The position numbers and the translations under genes are program-made. From Tessaracoccus sp. MC1865 (GTDB lineage: Bacteria > Actinomycetota > Actinomycetes > Propionibacteriales > Propionibacteriaceae), in the NCBI RefSeq assembly GCF_017815535.1, contig NZ_CP072596.1, positions 372,001-436,000 of the forward strand: a stretch of DNA of 64,000 nt, written 5' to 3'. Below are positions 27,567 to 37,942 of the stretch, piece after piece; position 1 is the stretch's first letter; each line of letters starts with the position of its first letter. Below the pieces are notes generated by a model. It was not told where the DNA came from. It ran no database searches and saw only the letters and a list, made by a program, of their open reading frames with translations.

Positions 27567-28732
27567 GTAACAACCCGCTCTCGATGGTGGACCAGGCCAT
27601 CGACCTGCAGCTGTCGCAGCTGAGCACCAGCTTCCGGTTCATCCTGGACGTCACGCCCATCGACGCCAACGACGTGAAGGACGCCTTCATCGCCGGCGAC
27701 GTGCGGGAGCCGGAGTTCACCTACCGCGACTACATCATCGAGCCGGAGGTGCTCCACACGGTGCTGCACAGCATCGACGTCACCCGCGTGCAGGACGCGA
27801 CGGTGGGCGCGCTGTTGCGCAACAAGCACCGCGAGCTGGACCTCCAACTGTCGATGTTGCGCTGCCGCGGCTCGCAGGACTTCCGCAACCTCTCCATCGA
27901 GCTGTTCGGCGGGGTCCACCAGGACCTGCTCACGGCGGCCGAGGCGATCCTCAGCCGGATCGACGCCTCGGCATGGTCCGGTGAACGGCTGACGGCCGAG
28001 GAGTTCCTGGCCCTGGCCAACGAGGAACTCGACTACTACCGCGGGCTCGAACCCGACGTCGACATCCACGCGGAGATCCGGCCGGATTCCACCGGCGTCA
28101 TGGTGTCGGGCAACCTGCTGCTGATCGGGCCGGAGGCCTCCGTATCGGCGGACCGCGCCAACGCGCTGATCCAGCACGAGGTCGGCACGCACCTCGTCAC
28201 CCAGGTCAACGGCTCCCACCAGCCGCTCCAGGTTCTGGGTACCGGCCTGGCCGGGTACGACGAGACCCAGGAGGGCCTGGCCGTGCTGGCGGAGGTGGCC
28301 TGCGGGGAACTGACCGCGTCGCGGCTCCGGCAACTCGCCGGCCGCGTGCTCACCGTGTCGCGCATGCTCGGCGGGGCGTCGTTCCGCGAATGCTGGGAGG
28401 GCCTCGTCGACGACGGCTTCCACCCCGGAGGCGCTTTCTCCACCGTGATGCGCATCTTCCGCTCCGGCGGGCTGACGAAGGACGCCTGCTACCTGCGCGG
28501 CCTCATCGACATCCTGGGGCACCTCCGCTCCGGCGGCGACCTCGGCGCCTTCTTCCTCGGCAAGTTCGCCCTGGAGGACCTCCCTCTCATCGAAGAACTC
28601 AACGCACGAGGGGTGCTCAGCGCCCCCGTCGTGCTGCCCCGCTGGTTCGACGAGGCCAGCAGCCGCGAGCGGCTCCTCGTCGCAGCCCAGACCACAGACC
28701 CCACCGAACTCATCCAAGGAGTTGCAGCATGA
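27563..28732 (+). CDS. DUF1704 / QEGLA-motif metallopeptidase (MATCAP-like)
   Basis: This 389-residue protein has H205-E-V-G-T-H210 as a zinc-binding HExxxH motif and the family signature QEGLA at 236-240, whose Glu is the likely third zinc ligand. The family is annotated in bacteria as flavohemoglobin expression-modulating QEGLA protein. Its eukaryotic members (KIAA0895/MATCAP) are carboxypeptidases that remove the C-terminal tyrosine from tubulin. The ATG at 27563 overlaps the upstream stop by four bases and the stop overlaps the ATP-grasp start. No signal peptide is seen, so it is probably cytoplasmic. The substrate is unknown. Confidence 0.87.
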   Translation: MSNNPLSMVDQAIDLQLSQLSTSFRFILDVTPIDANDVKDAFIAGDVREPEFTYRDYIIEPEVLHTVLHSIDVTRVQDATVGALLRNKHRELDLQLSMLRCRGSQDFRNLSIELFGGVHQDLLTAAEAILSRIDASAWSGERLTAEEFLALANEELDYYRGLEPDVDIHAEIRPDSTGVMVSGNLLLIGPEASVSADRANALIQHEVGTHLVTQVNGSHQPLQVLGTGLAGYDETQEGLAVLAEVACGELTASRLRQLAGRVLTVSRMLGGASFRECWEGLVDDGFHPGGAFSTVMRIFRSGGLTKDACYLRGLIDILGHLRSGGDLGAFFLGKFALEDLPLIEELNARGVLSAPVVLPRWFDEASSRERLLVAAQTTDPTELIQGVAA

Positions 28733-29772
28733 AGATCGGATTCGTCGTCAACGACGTCATGACCGAGAAGGCCGAATACACCACCACCAGGCTGGCCATG
28801 CACGCCACCAACATGGGTCATGAGGCGTGGCTGATGGGGATGGGCAACTTCGCCTACGAGCCCGACGGCTCCCTCAGCGCCCGCGCCCGCGCCGGGGCCG
28901 GCAAGAACTACCGCTCACTCGAGCGCTACATCGAGGACGTGCAGAAGCCCACGTCTGAGGAGCGGCTGCCGCTCAGCGAGTTCGACATCGTGATGCTCCG
29001 CTCGGATCCCGCCGACGACGCGCAGGGCTCGGCGTGGGCCAACAACGCGGGGGTCGCCTTCGGGCAGCTCATCGCCTCGACGGGGGTCCTGGTGGTCAAC
29101 GACCCCACCAGCCTGGCCAACGCGCTCTCCAAGGCCTACTTCCAGCACTTCCCGGAGGCGGTGCGCCCCACTACGCTCATCTCGCGTGACGAGGCCCAGA
29201 TCGTCGACTTCGTGAAGGATCTCGGCGGCCGTGCCGTGCTGAAGCCGTTGCAGGGTTCCGGTGGCAGCGGCGTGTTCCTGGTGAACACGGACGAATCCCC
29301 CAACATGAACCAGATCATCGAGGCGATCTCCCGCGACGGCTACGTCGTGGCCCAGGAGTACCTTGAGGAGGCGAAGAACGGCGATGTGCGGATGTTCGTG
29401 ATGAACGGCAAGCCGCTGATGATGAACGGCAAGTATGCGGCCTTCCGACGCCGGTCGAGCGGGTCCGACCTGCGCTCCAACATGTCGGCCGGGGGCAAGG
29501 CGGAGGCCGTCAAGGTCTCCGATGAAATGCTCGAGATGGTGCATGTGGTGCGGCCCAAGCTCGTCGCCGACGGGATGTTCCTCGTCGGGCTCGACATCGT
29601 GGGCGACAAGCTCATGGAGGTCAACGTCTTCAGCCCCGGTGGTCTGGGCTCCTGCGCCGCGCTGTACGACGAGAACTTCGCGACCGCGGTGATCACGGAT
29701 CTGGAGCGCAAGCTCGAGATCCGCCGGCACTACGGAAACCAGATCTCCAACATCAGCCTGGCCGCCCTCTAG
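28729..29772 (+). CDS. ATP-grasp ligase, glutathione synthetase-like
   Basis: This 347-residue ATP-grasp protein starts at an ATG overlapping the previous stop (ATGA). It has the N-terminal fold MKIGFVVND, a glycine-rich ATP loop AVLKPLQGSGGSGVFLV (~168-184), and the metal-binding end LVGLDIVGDKLMEVNVFSPG (~287-303) with Asp, Glu and Asn ligands. It resembles bacterial GshB, but no gamma-glutamylcysteine ligase is nearby. ATP-grasp ligases join a carboxylate to an amine, so here it may add an amino acid that the DUF1704 peptidase can remove. The acceptor is unknown. Confidence 0.87.
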   Translation: MKIGFVVNDVMTEKAEYTTTRLAMHATNMGHEAWLMGMGNFAYEPDGSLSARARAGAGKNYRSLERYIEDVQKPTSEERLPLSEFDIVMLRSDPADDAQGSAWANNAGVAFGQLIASTGVLVVNDPTSLANALSKAYFQHFPEAVRPTTLISRDEAQIVDFVKDLGGRAVLKPLQGSGGSGVFLVNTDESPNMNQIIEAISRDGYVVAQEYLEEAKNGDVRMFVMNGKPLMMNGKYAAFRRRSSGSDLRSNMSAGGKAEAVKVSDEMLEMVHVVRPKLVADGMFLVGLDIVGDKLMEVNVFSPGGLGSCAALYDENFATAVITDLERKLEIRRHYGNQISNISLAAL

Positions 29773-29799
29773 CTTTACCCGGCGGCGCCGGGCGCCGGA

Positions 29800-31633
29800 T
29801 CAGCTGAAGCGCACCATGTTGTTGAACCGCCAGTCGCGCGTCCATTCGTAGACCTTCGAACCATCCGCCTTCGTCACGAGCGCGATGGCGTCCGACTCGA
29901 TGTAGCTCCGGCACCCGTTGCGACCGGTGGCTGCGGTGTCGCATTCCGTGCGCCACTTGCGCCCGTCAACCGCGGTCCAGGACCCGGTTGCGGCCAAGGG
30001 GTTGCCCTTCCACATTGCCCGGGGCGAGGTCTTGTAGGTCAGGTTGTTGAATGCCCAACCGTTCGTCTGCACGAACCTGCCGCCCACCTGGGCGACCGTC
30101 GTCGCCCAGATCTCCGTGCGGCACCGCTCGGTTCGCGAGTAGGGCTCGCAGGCGGTTCTCCAGCGACGCCCGTTGACGAGATGCTCGCCAGGGGTGGTGT
30201 AGATGTCGAGCGGTTTCGGCGCGGGCGGGGCCGGGTAGACGTCGAGGAAGTTGCCCCGTTCCGTGTGGGTGGTGCCCAGCGGCCCCTTCGCTGCTTCGGT
30301 GACGACGGTGGCCAGCACCTGCTTGACGAACGCGACCGAACGCGCGTCGTAGGCGATCCCGGGCGTCAGGGCGAACGCGAAGCCCATCGTGCCCAGGTTC
30401 AGCACGCCTGCCTTCGACGGCGCCACGTAGTACGTCAGGTCTGAGATGCCCTTGCGGGTGGTGCAGTCGAACGTCGAGTGCGCGGCGATGTGGACGCCCT
30501 GGGGGGAATCAGGGCCCGCCTTGTCGACCTCGTGGCCGATGAGCTGGGGATACCGCGAGCCCGCGGTGGCGCCGGTTCCCTTGAACGCCCAGAAGGACGG
30601 GTTGGTGATGACCAGGTCAGTCTGTGGGTTGGCCCCGTCGCAGTCGTACTGTGAGCCGATCAGCCGGGCCTCCGGGTTGGGGTAGGGCTCGGCGCGGAAG
30701 GTGCCCGTCGAGGTGCGGTCCTGCACCGGGTCGAGGTGGCTGAGCTTGTAGGAGGTGACCTCCGTGAAGTCTGCATTGAAGCGAGTCCGGTAGTAGGCCG
30801 CGTTGGAGCCCAGGAAGAGGAGGTTCGTGCCCCTGTCTCGCAGGATCTCGGCATTGCGGCGCATCTCGACGGACCAGTACTCGTCGTGGCCCAGCATCAC
30901 CAGCGCCCGCGAGCCCCGGAACGAATCCGCCCCGCGGTGCAGCTCGGAGTTGGTGGTGTAGCTGATGGGAACGCCCAGCGACTCGAGGTACTGGACCAAG
31001 CCCAGTTCGTAGCGGTAGAACTTGTCCGCGCCGTTGCCGCGGTTGGGCCGGTTCATGTTGACGGTGTAGGCCCGATTGAGCGCGCTGCCGTCGGGCAGGC
31101 CGACGTACAGCGAGTAGCCGCCGATGCTGTTGTACGCCGCATGCGTGGAGGTGGCGAACATCACGGTCACGGCCCCGGAGTGGCTGGGGGAGCGCAGGAA
31201 CACCGAGACGTAGCGCTGGTTGCCGCCGTTGTCTGAGAGCTTCGCCAGGTAGGCGCCCGGCTGCCAGGAGGTGGTGTCGAAGCGGTGCGTGACGCTCCAG
31301 TTGGAGCAGTCCACCGTCTTGTCGCGCGTCACGCACCCGGGCTGCTTCACCGCGGGCTGAGCTGGAGCAGTGGCGACGAGTTGGCCTCCGGTGCCCGTCG
31401 TAGTGGCCCATCCTGAACATCTCGACGGAGACCGTCGCCCCTGTGGCGTGGACCTTCAGCCGCAGTTCGTCGCCGGGCAGCAGCGATTCCCCGACGGCGT
31501 AGCCGGAGAGCACCTGCCAGTCCCCGAGCCGGCCCGTGATCCGCCACGTGGACTCCGCTGAGGCGGGTTGGGCGGAGGCGAAGATGGTGGTCAGGGCCAC
31601 GATGACGGCGATGAACAGTGTCTGGATGCGCAT
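29800..31633 (-). pseudogene. Secreted dimethylformamidase-large-subunit-like protein with cysteine module; frameshifted
   Basis: The gene begins at ATG 31633 with a signal peptide (MRIQTLFIAVIVALTTIFAS, cleavage near QPASA) and a small beta domain ending FRMGHYDG. At 31394-31396 a CCC run (GGG in the coding strand) appears to carry one extra base: removing it joins GHYDG to TGGQLVATAPAQPAVKQPGC and restores one frame to 29800. The large domain matches the N,N-dimethylformamidase beta-subunit-like family (NSIGGYSLYVGLPDGS, VMLGHDEYWSVEMR, NLLFLGSNAAYYRTRF). The last ~135 residues are the duplicated Cys module shared with genes at 44498 and 62810. It could be a real pseudogene or a sequencing error. 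Confidence 0.75.
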
Positions 31634-31726
31634 GAATGATTCCCCCTGGTCAGCGATCTGTCCCCGACTCTAACGTGCGGTGCCGACACGGGTGCTCAGG
31701 GAGCCCAATAATCAGGGTTCCCCAGG

Positions 31727-31801
31727 GTTGAGCCGGATAAGCTCAACTTTGACTTGAGCCTGGGCGGGGTCTGTGGTTAGCTTGAGTCAACCCCGCTCAA
31801 G
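31727..31801 (+). promoter_or_regulatory. dnaK promoter with two HspR (HAIR) operators
   Basis: The HspR consensus is CTTGAGT-N7-ACTCAAG. Site 1 (31727-31747) reads GTTGAGC-CGGATAA-GCTCAAC; site 2 (31781-31801) reads CTTGAGT-CAACCCC-GCTCAAG. Both have exact 7-7-7 spacing. A likely promoter lies between and over them (TTGAC at 31749-31753, GGTTAG near 31774). hspR is the last gene of this operon, so autorepression released by heat is expected, as known in Streptomyces and mycobacteria. Confidence 0.85.
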
Positions 31802-31855
31802 GGAACTGATTCGACTTCAACAGCTTCATGCAGCTAACACCCAGGAGGAAATCCC

Positions 31856-33702
<1,847 letters not shown>

Positions 33703-33706
<4 letters not shown>

Positions 33707-34251
33707 CCGATTCGCAGTTCACTCCGGACAGCGACGCAGTGGGCGAGGCCGTCGAGGAGACGGCCTCGCCCACGGGCGCACCTGAAGCCCCCGTCGAGTT
33801 CGAAGCCGTTGACGCTCCTGACCGTGTCGCCGAGCTCGAGGAACTCGTGGCGGAGCGCACGACGGATCTTCAGCGCCTCGGCGCCGAGTACGTCAACTAC
33901 AAGAAGCGCGTGGACCGCGACCGCGACCTGGCCCGCCAGGCCGGCATCGAATCGGTCCTGACGGACTTCATGCCCGTGCTGGACTCGATCGCCCTCGCCA
34001 GGGAGCACGGCGACATCGACGGCGGTTTCCGCATGGTCGCCGACGAGCTGGAGAAGGTCATGGCCAAGCATGGCCTGGTGTCGTTCGGTGAGGTGGGCGA
34101 GGAGTTCGACCCCAACCGCCACGACGCCCTCATGGCGGTCCAGCTGGACGAACCGGTCACGGTCACCACCGTGTCGCAGGTCATGCAGCAGGGCTATCAG
34201 CTCAAGGGGCGGGTCGTGCGCCCGGCACGCGTCGCCGTCGCCAACCCGTAA
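33703..34251 (+). CDS. grpE: Nucleotide exchange factor GrpE
   Basis: This 182-residue protein has an acidic disordered N-terminus, a long coiled coil ([20 protein letters not shown]) and the C-terminal wing with [20 protein letters not shown] and HDALMAVQ typical of GrpE. It releases ADP from DnaK. The GTG start lies inside the end of dnaK, so translation is coupled. A strong hairpin follows in the 102-base gap before dnaJ. Confidence 0.97.
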
Positions 34252-34262
34252 TGCCGTGCATG

Positions 34263-34296
34263 GGCCTGCCCTCGCGACGACGTCGCAGGGCAGGCC
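34263..34296 (+). terminator. Strong hairpin between grpE and dnaJ (no U-tract)
   Basis: GGCCTGCCCT (34263-34272) pairs with AGGGCAGGCC (34287-34296), and inside it GCGAC pairs with GTCGC around a GAC loop, giving an almost uninterrupted 15-pair stem. No T-run follows, so it may be an attenuator, a processing site or an mRNA stabiliser within the operon rather than a full terminator. Confidence 0.55.
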
Positions 34297-34353
34297 GCCC
34301 GGCCCGTGGAGGAACAACCATGCACCCTCATTCAGAAAGGAGATGATCGGGAA

Positions 34354-35517
34354 GTGAGTACCAAGGACTGGCTCGAGAAGGACTACTACAAGGTTCTCGG
34401 CGTCTCCAAGGACGCGTCGCCGGACGAGATCAAGAAGGCCTTCCGTCAGATCGCCCGCGACAACCACCCTGACCAGAACCCGGGCGACAGCGCCGCCCTG
34501 GCCCGGTTCAAGGAGGCCTCTGAGGCCAACGCGGTGCTGTCGGACACGGAGAAGCGCAAGGAATACGACGAGGCCCGCAGCCTGTTCGGCGGCGGCTTCC
34601 GGTTCAACCGGCCCGGGCAGCCCGGCGGCGGCGCGTCGCCGTCGTTCGAGGACCTGTTCCGCAACGCCGGCCAGGGCACCGGGCAGCAGGGCTTCGGCGA
34701 CCTGTTCGGCGGTCTGTTCAGCGGAGGCGCCGGGGCCACCCGTCGCGCCACGCAGCGCGGCCCCCGTCGCGGCGCCGACATCGAGGGCGACGTGACCATC
34801 AGCTTCGAGCAGGCCGTCGAGGGCGCGACGGTGACCATGCGGACGGTCTCGGATCAGCCGTGCCCGTCGTGCCGGGGTACCGGCGCGAAGGCCGGCACGC
34901 TGCCGCGGGTGTGCCCGTCCTGTGAGGGTTCGGGCATGCAGTCGTCGCAGGCCGGCGGCGTGTTCCACATGAGCGAACCGTGCACGGACTGCCTCGGTCG
35001 CGGCCTCATCGTCGACACCCCTTGCCCGGACTGCGCCGGTTCCGGCCGTGGGAAGTCCACCAAGACGATGAACGTGCGGATCCCCGCCGGCGTCGAGGAC
35101 GGGCAGCGCATCCGGCTCAAGGGCAAGGGCGCGGCCGGTGAGAACGGCGGCGCGCCGGGAGACCTGTACGTCAGCGTGCACGTCACCCCGCACAAGTTGT
35201 TCGGGCGCAGCGGTTCCAATCTCACACTGGACGTGCCGGTGACGTTCACCGAGGCGTCGCTGGGCGCCGACATCCAGATCCCCACCATGCAGGGGCAGCG
35301 CGTGAAGCTGCGGATCCCGCCGTCGACGCCCAACGGGCGCACGATGCGGGTGCGTGGCCGCGGCGCGCGGAAGCCGGACGGCTCGCAGGGTGACCTGCTG
35401 GTGACCATCAAGGTCGAGGTGCCGGACGATCTGAGCGCGGAGGCCAAGGCCGCACTGCTGGAATACGCCGAGAAGGCCCACGAGGTCAACCCTCGCGAGT
35501 CGCTGTTCGGAGGGTGA
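34354..35517 (+). CDS. dnaJ: Chaperone DnaJ (Hsp40)
   Basis: This 387-residue DnaJ has a J domain with the HPD triad (ARDNHPDQNPG), a Gly/Phe-rich stretch, four zinc-finger repeats (CPSCRGTG, CPSCEGSG, CTDCLGRG, CPDCAGSG) and the C-terminal substrate domain. It delivers substrates to DnaK and stimulates its ATPase. The GTG at 34354 gives MSTKDWLEKDYYKVLG and follows GAAAGGAG about 10 bases upstream, so it is preferred over a longer frame. hspR follows after six bases. Confidence 0.97.
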   Translation: MSTKDWLEKDYYKVLGVSKDASPDEIKKAFRQIARDNHPDQNPGDSAALARFKEASEANAVLSDTEKRKEYDEARSLFGGGFRFNRPGQPGGGASPSFEDLFRNAGQGTGQQGFGDLFGGLFSGGAGATRRATQRGPRRGADIEGDVTISFEQAVEGATVTMRTVSDQPCPSCRGTGAKAGTLPRVCPSCEGSGMQSSQAGGVFHMSEPCTDCLGRGLIVDTPCPDCAGSGRGKSTKTMNVRIPAGVEDGQRIRLKGKGAAGENGGAPGDLYVSVHVTPHKLFGRSGSNLTLDVPVTFTEASLGADIQIPTMQGQRVKLRIPPSTPNGRTMRVRGRGARKPDGSQGDLLVTIKVEVPDDLSAEAKAALLEYAEKAHEVNPRESLFGG

Positions 35518-35523
35518 TGACCG

Positions 35524-35946
35524 ATGAGCCAGCATCTGCAGCCCTTTGACCCCGACGCGGCGGTCTTCCCCGTTTCGGTGGCCGCGTCGCTGGCCGACAT
35601 GCACGCGCAGACCCTGCGCGGCTACGACCGGCTCGGCCTCGTCGTCCCCCAGCGGGCGCGGGGCCGTGGCCGGCGTTACTCGTTGCGCGACATCGCGAAA
35701 CTGCGGCACGTGCAGTACCTGTCGCAGACCGAGGGCATCAACCTTGAGGGCATCCGCCGCATCCTCGCGCTCGAGGAGCAGGTTGACGGCCTGCGCGACC
35801 AGGTGGAGCGCCTGAGCGAACTGGTCCGGCGCATCCAGAGCGACGAGATGGCGGCGCGGGTGTTCACCGCGGAGTCGTCCGGGCGCGTGCACCAGGGCCG
35901 GTACCGGCCACAGCGGCGCCTCGCGCTGCCGCCGTCGGCCTCCTGA
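35524..35946 (+). CDS. hspR: Heat-shock repressor HspR (MerR family)
   Basis: This 140-residue MerR-type regulator has VSVAASLADMHAQTLRGYDR-like helix-turn-helix residues (~15-40), the wing region GRGRRYSLRDI, and a helical dimerisation region (LEEQVDGLRDQVERLSELVR). HspR represses dnaK and clpB operons by binding HAIR sites, with DnaK as co-repressor in Streptomyces. Matching sites are seen upstream of dnaK and clpB in this window. The C-terminal basic tail is typical. Confidence 0.95.
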   Translation: MSQHLQPFDPDAAVFPVSVAASLADMHAQTLRGYDRLGLVVPQRARGRGRRYSLRDIAKLRHVQYLSQTEGINLEGIRRILALEEQVDGLRDQVERLSELVRRIQSDEMAARVFTAESSGRVHQGRYRPQRRLALPPSAS

Positions 35947-36140
35947 CGACGCGGCGGTGGCAGAACCGCCGGATTGGCTCGGGTCGCCGTCGTAGTGGCG
36001 GTTGTGGCCTCGCCCGTCGAGCCCAACTCCCGCCCACCTTCGCGTTGGCGGCCTTGCCCAGCGCAGCCATCCGGAACCCGGGCTTCCAGCGGGTGACCGG
36101 CGGCGGCCCCAGCCCGCCGTGCTGCTCACCGGCGTCCGCC

Positions 36141-37091
36141 TCAGAAGCCCAGCCGGCGCGCCGCCTCACGGATGTGGTCCGCGCTGTCGCGCAGGCGCTG
36201 GAGTTCCCCGTCGGTGAGAGGTAGCTCCAGCGCCCGGCCCACACCCTTGCCGTCGACGACGTGCGGCACCGACATGCACACGTCCGAGATCCCCTGCCAG
36301 TTCTCGAGGTACGACGACACCGGCAGCACCCGGTGCTCGTCACGCAGCACGGCCTGGATGATGCGCGTGCCCGCCAACCCGATGGCGTAGTTGGTGGCGC
36401 CCTTCCCCTCGATCACCTCGTAGGCCGCGCCGACGACCTGCTCGGCGATGCGCTCGCGCACCTCGCGGCTCAACTGGCCGGTCTGCTCCTCCCACTGCTT
36501 CAGCGGCACGCCGCCGATGGTGGCGGTGCTCCACAGCGGAGTCTCGGTGTCTCCGTGTTCGCCGGCGATGTAGGCGTGCACATTGGTCACCGAGACGGCG
36601 CACTCGGCGGCGATGAGCCACCGCAGCCGCGACGAGTCGAGCACCGTGCCGGAGCCCATCAGCTGGTTGCGGGGGAGACCCGAGATCTTGAGCGCCGCCT
36701 GGGTGGTGACGTCGACGGGGTTGGTCACCATGATGAACACCGCGTCGGGCGACTGTTCCACCAGCGGCGGGATCAGCGACTTCATCATCCCGACGGTCTT
36801 CGCAGCGAGGTCCATCCGGGTTTCGCCGGGCTGCTGCTTCGCACCGGCCGCGACGACCACCACGTCGGACTTGGCCGTCACCGCGACATCGTCGGAGCCC
36901 TCGACGGTGACGTGGGGAGGCAGGAACTGGCTGCCGTGGGCGAGGTCCAGGGCCTCGGCCTTGACCTTGGTGGCGCTGAGGTCGTGCAGCGCGACGTGCG
37001 TCGCGGCGCCCTTGATCAGCGCCGCGTACGCCAGGGAGGTGCCGACGGCGCCCGCGCCGACGACTGACAGTTTCGTGCCTCGCATCTTCAT
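36141..37091 (-). CDS. ldh: L-lactate dehydrogenase
   Basis: This 316-residue enzyme interconverts pyruvate and lactate with NAD(H). The Rossmann motif GAGAVGTSLAYA, the substrate loop KQQPGETRMDL (Gln before PGE is the lactate rather than malate signature), VTNPVDV and the catalytic His in IAGEHGDTETPLWS are present. The ATG at 37091 gives MKMRGTKLSVVGAG; an in-frame GTG two codons earlier is possible. The 194-base gap on its 3' side, after hspR, holds only a weak hairpin (35952-35971) and no gene I can support. Confidence 0.95.
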   Translation of the reverse strand: MKMRGTKLSVVGAGAVGTSLAYAALIKGAATHVALHDLSATKVKAEALDLAHGSQFLPPHVTVEGSDDVAVTAKSDVVVVAAGAKQQPGETRMDLAAKTVGMMKSLIPPLVEQSPDAVFIMVTNPVDVTTQAALKISGLPRNQLMGSGTVLDSSRLRWLIAAECAVSVTNVHAYIAGEHGDTETPLWSTATIGGVPLKQWEEQTGQLSREVRERIAEQVVGAAYEVIEGKGATNYAIGLAGTRIIQAVLRDEHRVLPVSSYLENWQGISDVCMSVPHVVDGKGVGRALELPLTDGELQRLRDSADHIREAARRLGF

Positions 37092-37320
37092 ACCCACATC
37101 TTGCCCACAATCCCCAACACCCCGCGTCGGGCACGGCCCCGAATCTGGATCTGCGTCGGTCAGGGACCCCACATCCAGATGTGGCGCCCTCGGCCCACCG
37201 AAACGCTCGTGGGTCCCATCCTCAGGGGTGAATAGGGGGCTTTTGGGGGAGCCAACCCCTCGTGGCGGCACCCTTTACGTTGCACACTAGATAGGAACGC
37301 ACGAGATCCAGGAGGGTCCC

Positions 37321-37863
37321 ATGACCGAGCATTTCAACGACCGACCGGACGACCAGAGCCAGGGCGAGCGCTTCGCCGATGAACCCACCTACACCCACGA
37401 CGCCACCGAGGCCGCGGCCGGCCAGGAGTCGGGCGCCGAGTACGGCACCACCGGCACGACCGACGCTCCTGACGCGTCCGCCAGCGACGCGTGGGGTCAG
37501 CAGCACACCGCCGTCGACGGCCCCGAGCAGCACCGGAGCCCGGAGCAGTTGGGCGACAACCTGCGCAAGGCGGCTGAGGAGACGGCCTACGCCGCGGTCG
37601 GTTTCGTGGGGCTGGTGGCCGACAAGGCCAAGGAGTTCTACGAGGAGCAGAAGAAGCAGTACGTCGAGTCCCACCCCGAAGCTGATTCGGAGGCGGGCGC
37701 CAAGAACGTTCTGGCCCAGCTGCGCGAGCAGCTCGACAAGTTCATGGACGAGATCAACCGCGGCTTCCGCGACCTCGCTGAGCGCGGCCGCGCCTCCGGC
37801 AAGGAGCAGGGCACGCACGACGCGGCAGATCCGGCCGACGAGAACAAGGATTACACCATCTGA
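37321..37863 (+). CDS. Acidic helical hypothetical protein
   Basis: This 180-residue protein has a disordered N-terminal half rich in Asp/Glu/Thr/Ala/Gly and a C-terminal half of long amphipathic helix (LRKAAEETAYAAVGFVGLVA, then FYEEQKKQYVESHPEADSEA). There is no signal peptide or metal site. The ATG follows CAGGAGGGTCCC. Such proteins in actinobacteria are often abundant stress or envelope-associated proteins, but I cannot name a family. A perfect terminator follows 33 bases after the stop. Confidence 0.75.
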   Translation: MTEHFNDRPDDQSQGERFADEPTYTHDATEAAAGQESGAEYGTTGTTDAPDASASDAWGQQHTAVDGPEQHRSPEQLGDNLRKAAEETAYAAVGFVGLVADKAKEFYEEQKKQYVESHPEADSEAGAKNVLAQLREQLDKFMDEINRGFRDLAERGRASGKEQGTHDAADPADENKDYTI

Positions 37864-37895
37864 TCCGGTGACGACACCCGATCAGGCGAGACATA

Positions 37896-37926
37896 AGCGG
37901 CCGGCACCTCTGGGGTGCCGGCCGCT
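37896..37926. terminator. Bidirectional terminator hairpin
   Basis: A perfect 13-base stem, AGCGGCCGGCACC paired with GGTGCCGGCCGCT, encloses a five-base loop between the convergent acidic-protein and lipoprotein genes. Confidence 0.85.
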
Positions 37927-37942
37927 TCGCTGTGCTGTCAAC

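Noticed and set aside
29778-29792. A short GC hairpin after the ATP-grasp gene as a terminator
   Set aside because: The six-base stem with three-base loop and no T-run is common by chance at this GC content; too weak to call.
34306-34353. An earlier start for dnaJ
   Set aside because: The extra residues do not resemble DnaJ; the GTG at 34354 has a ribosome site and the conserved J-domain start.
35947-36140. Possible gene or remnant between hspR and ldh
   Set aside because: The open frames here have no recognisable motif or start signal. Only a seven-pair hairpin at 35952-35971 is visible.
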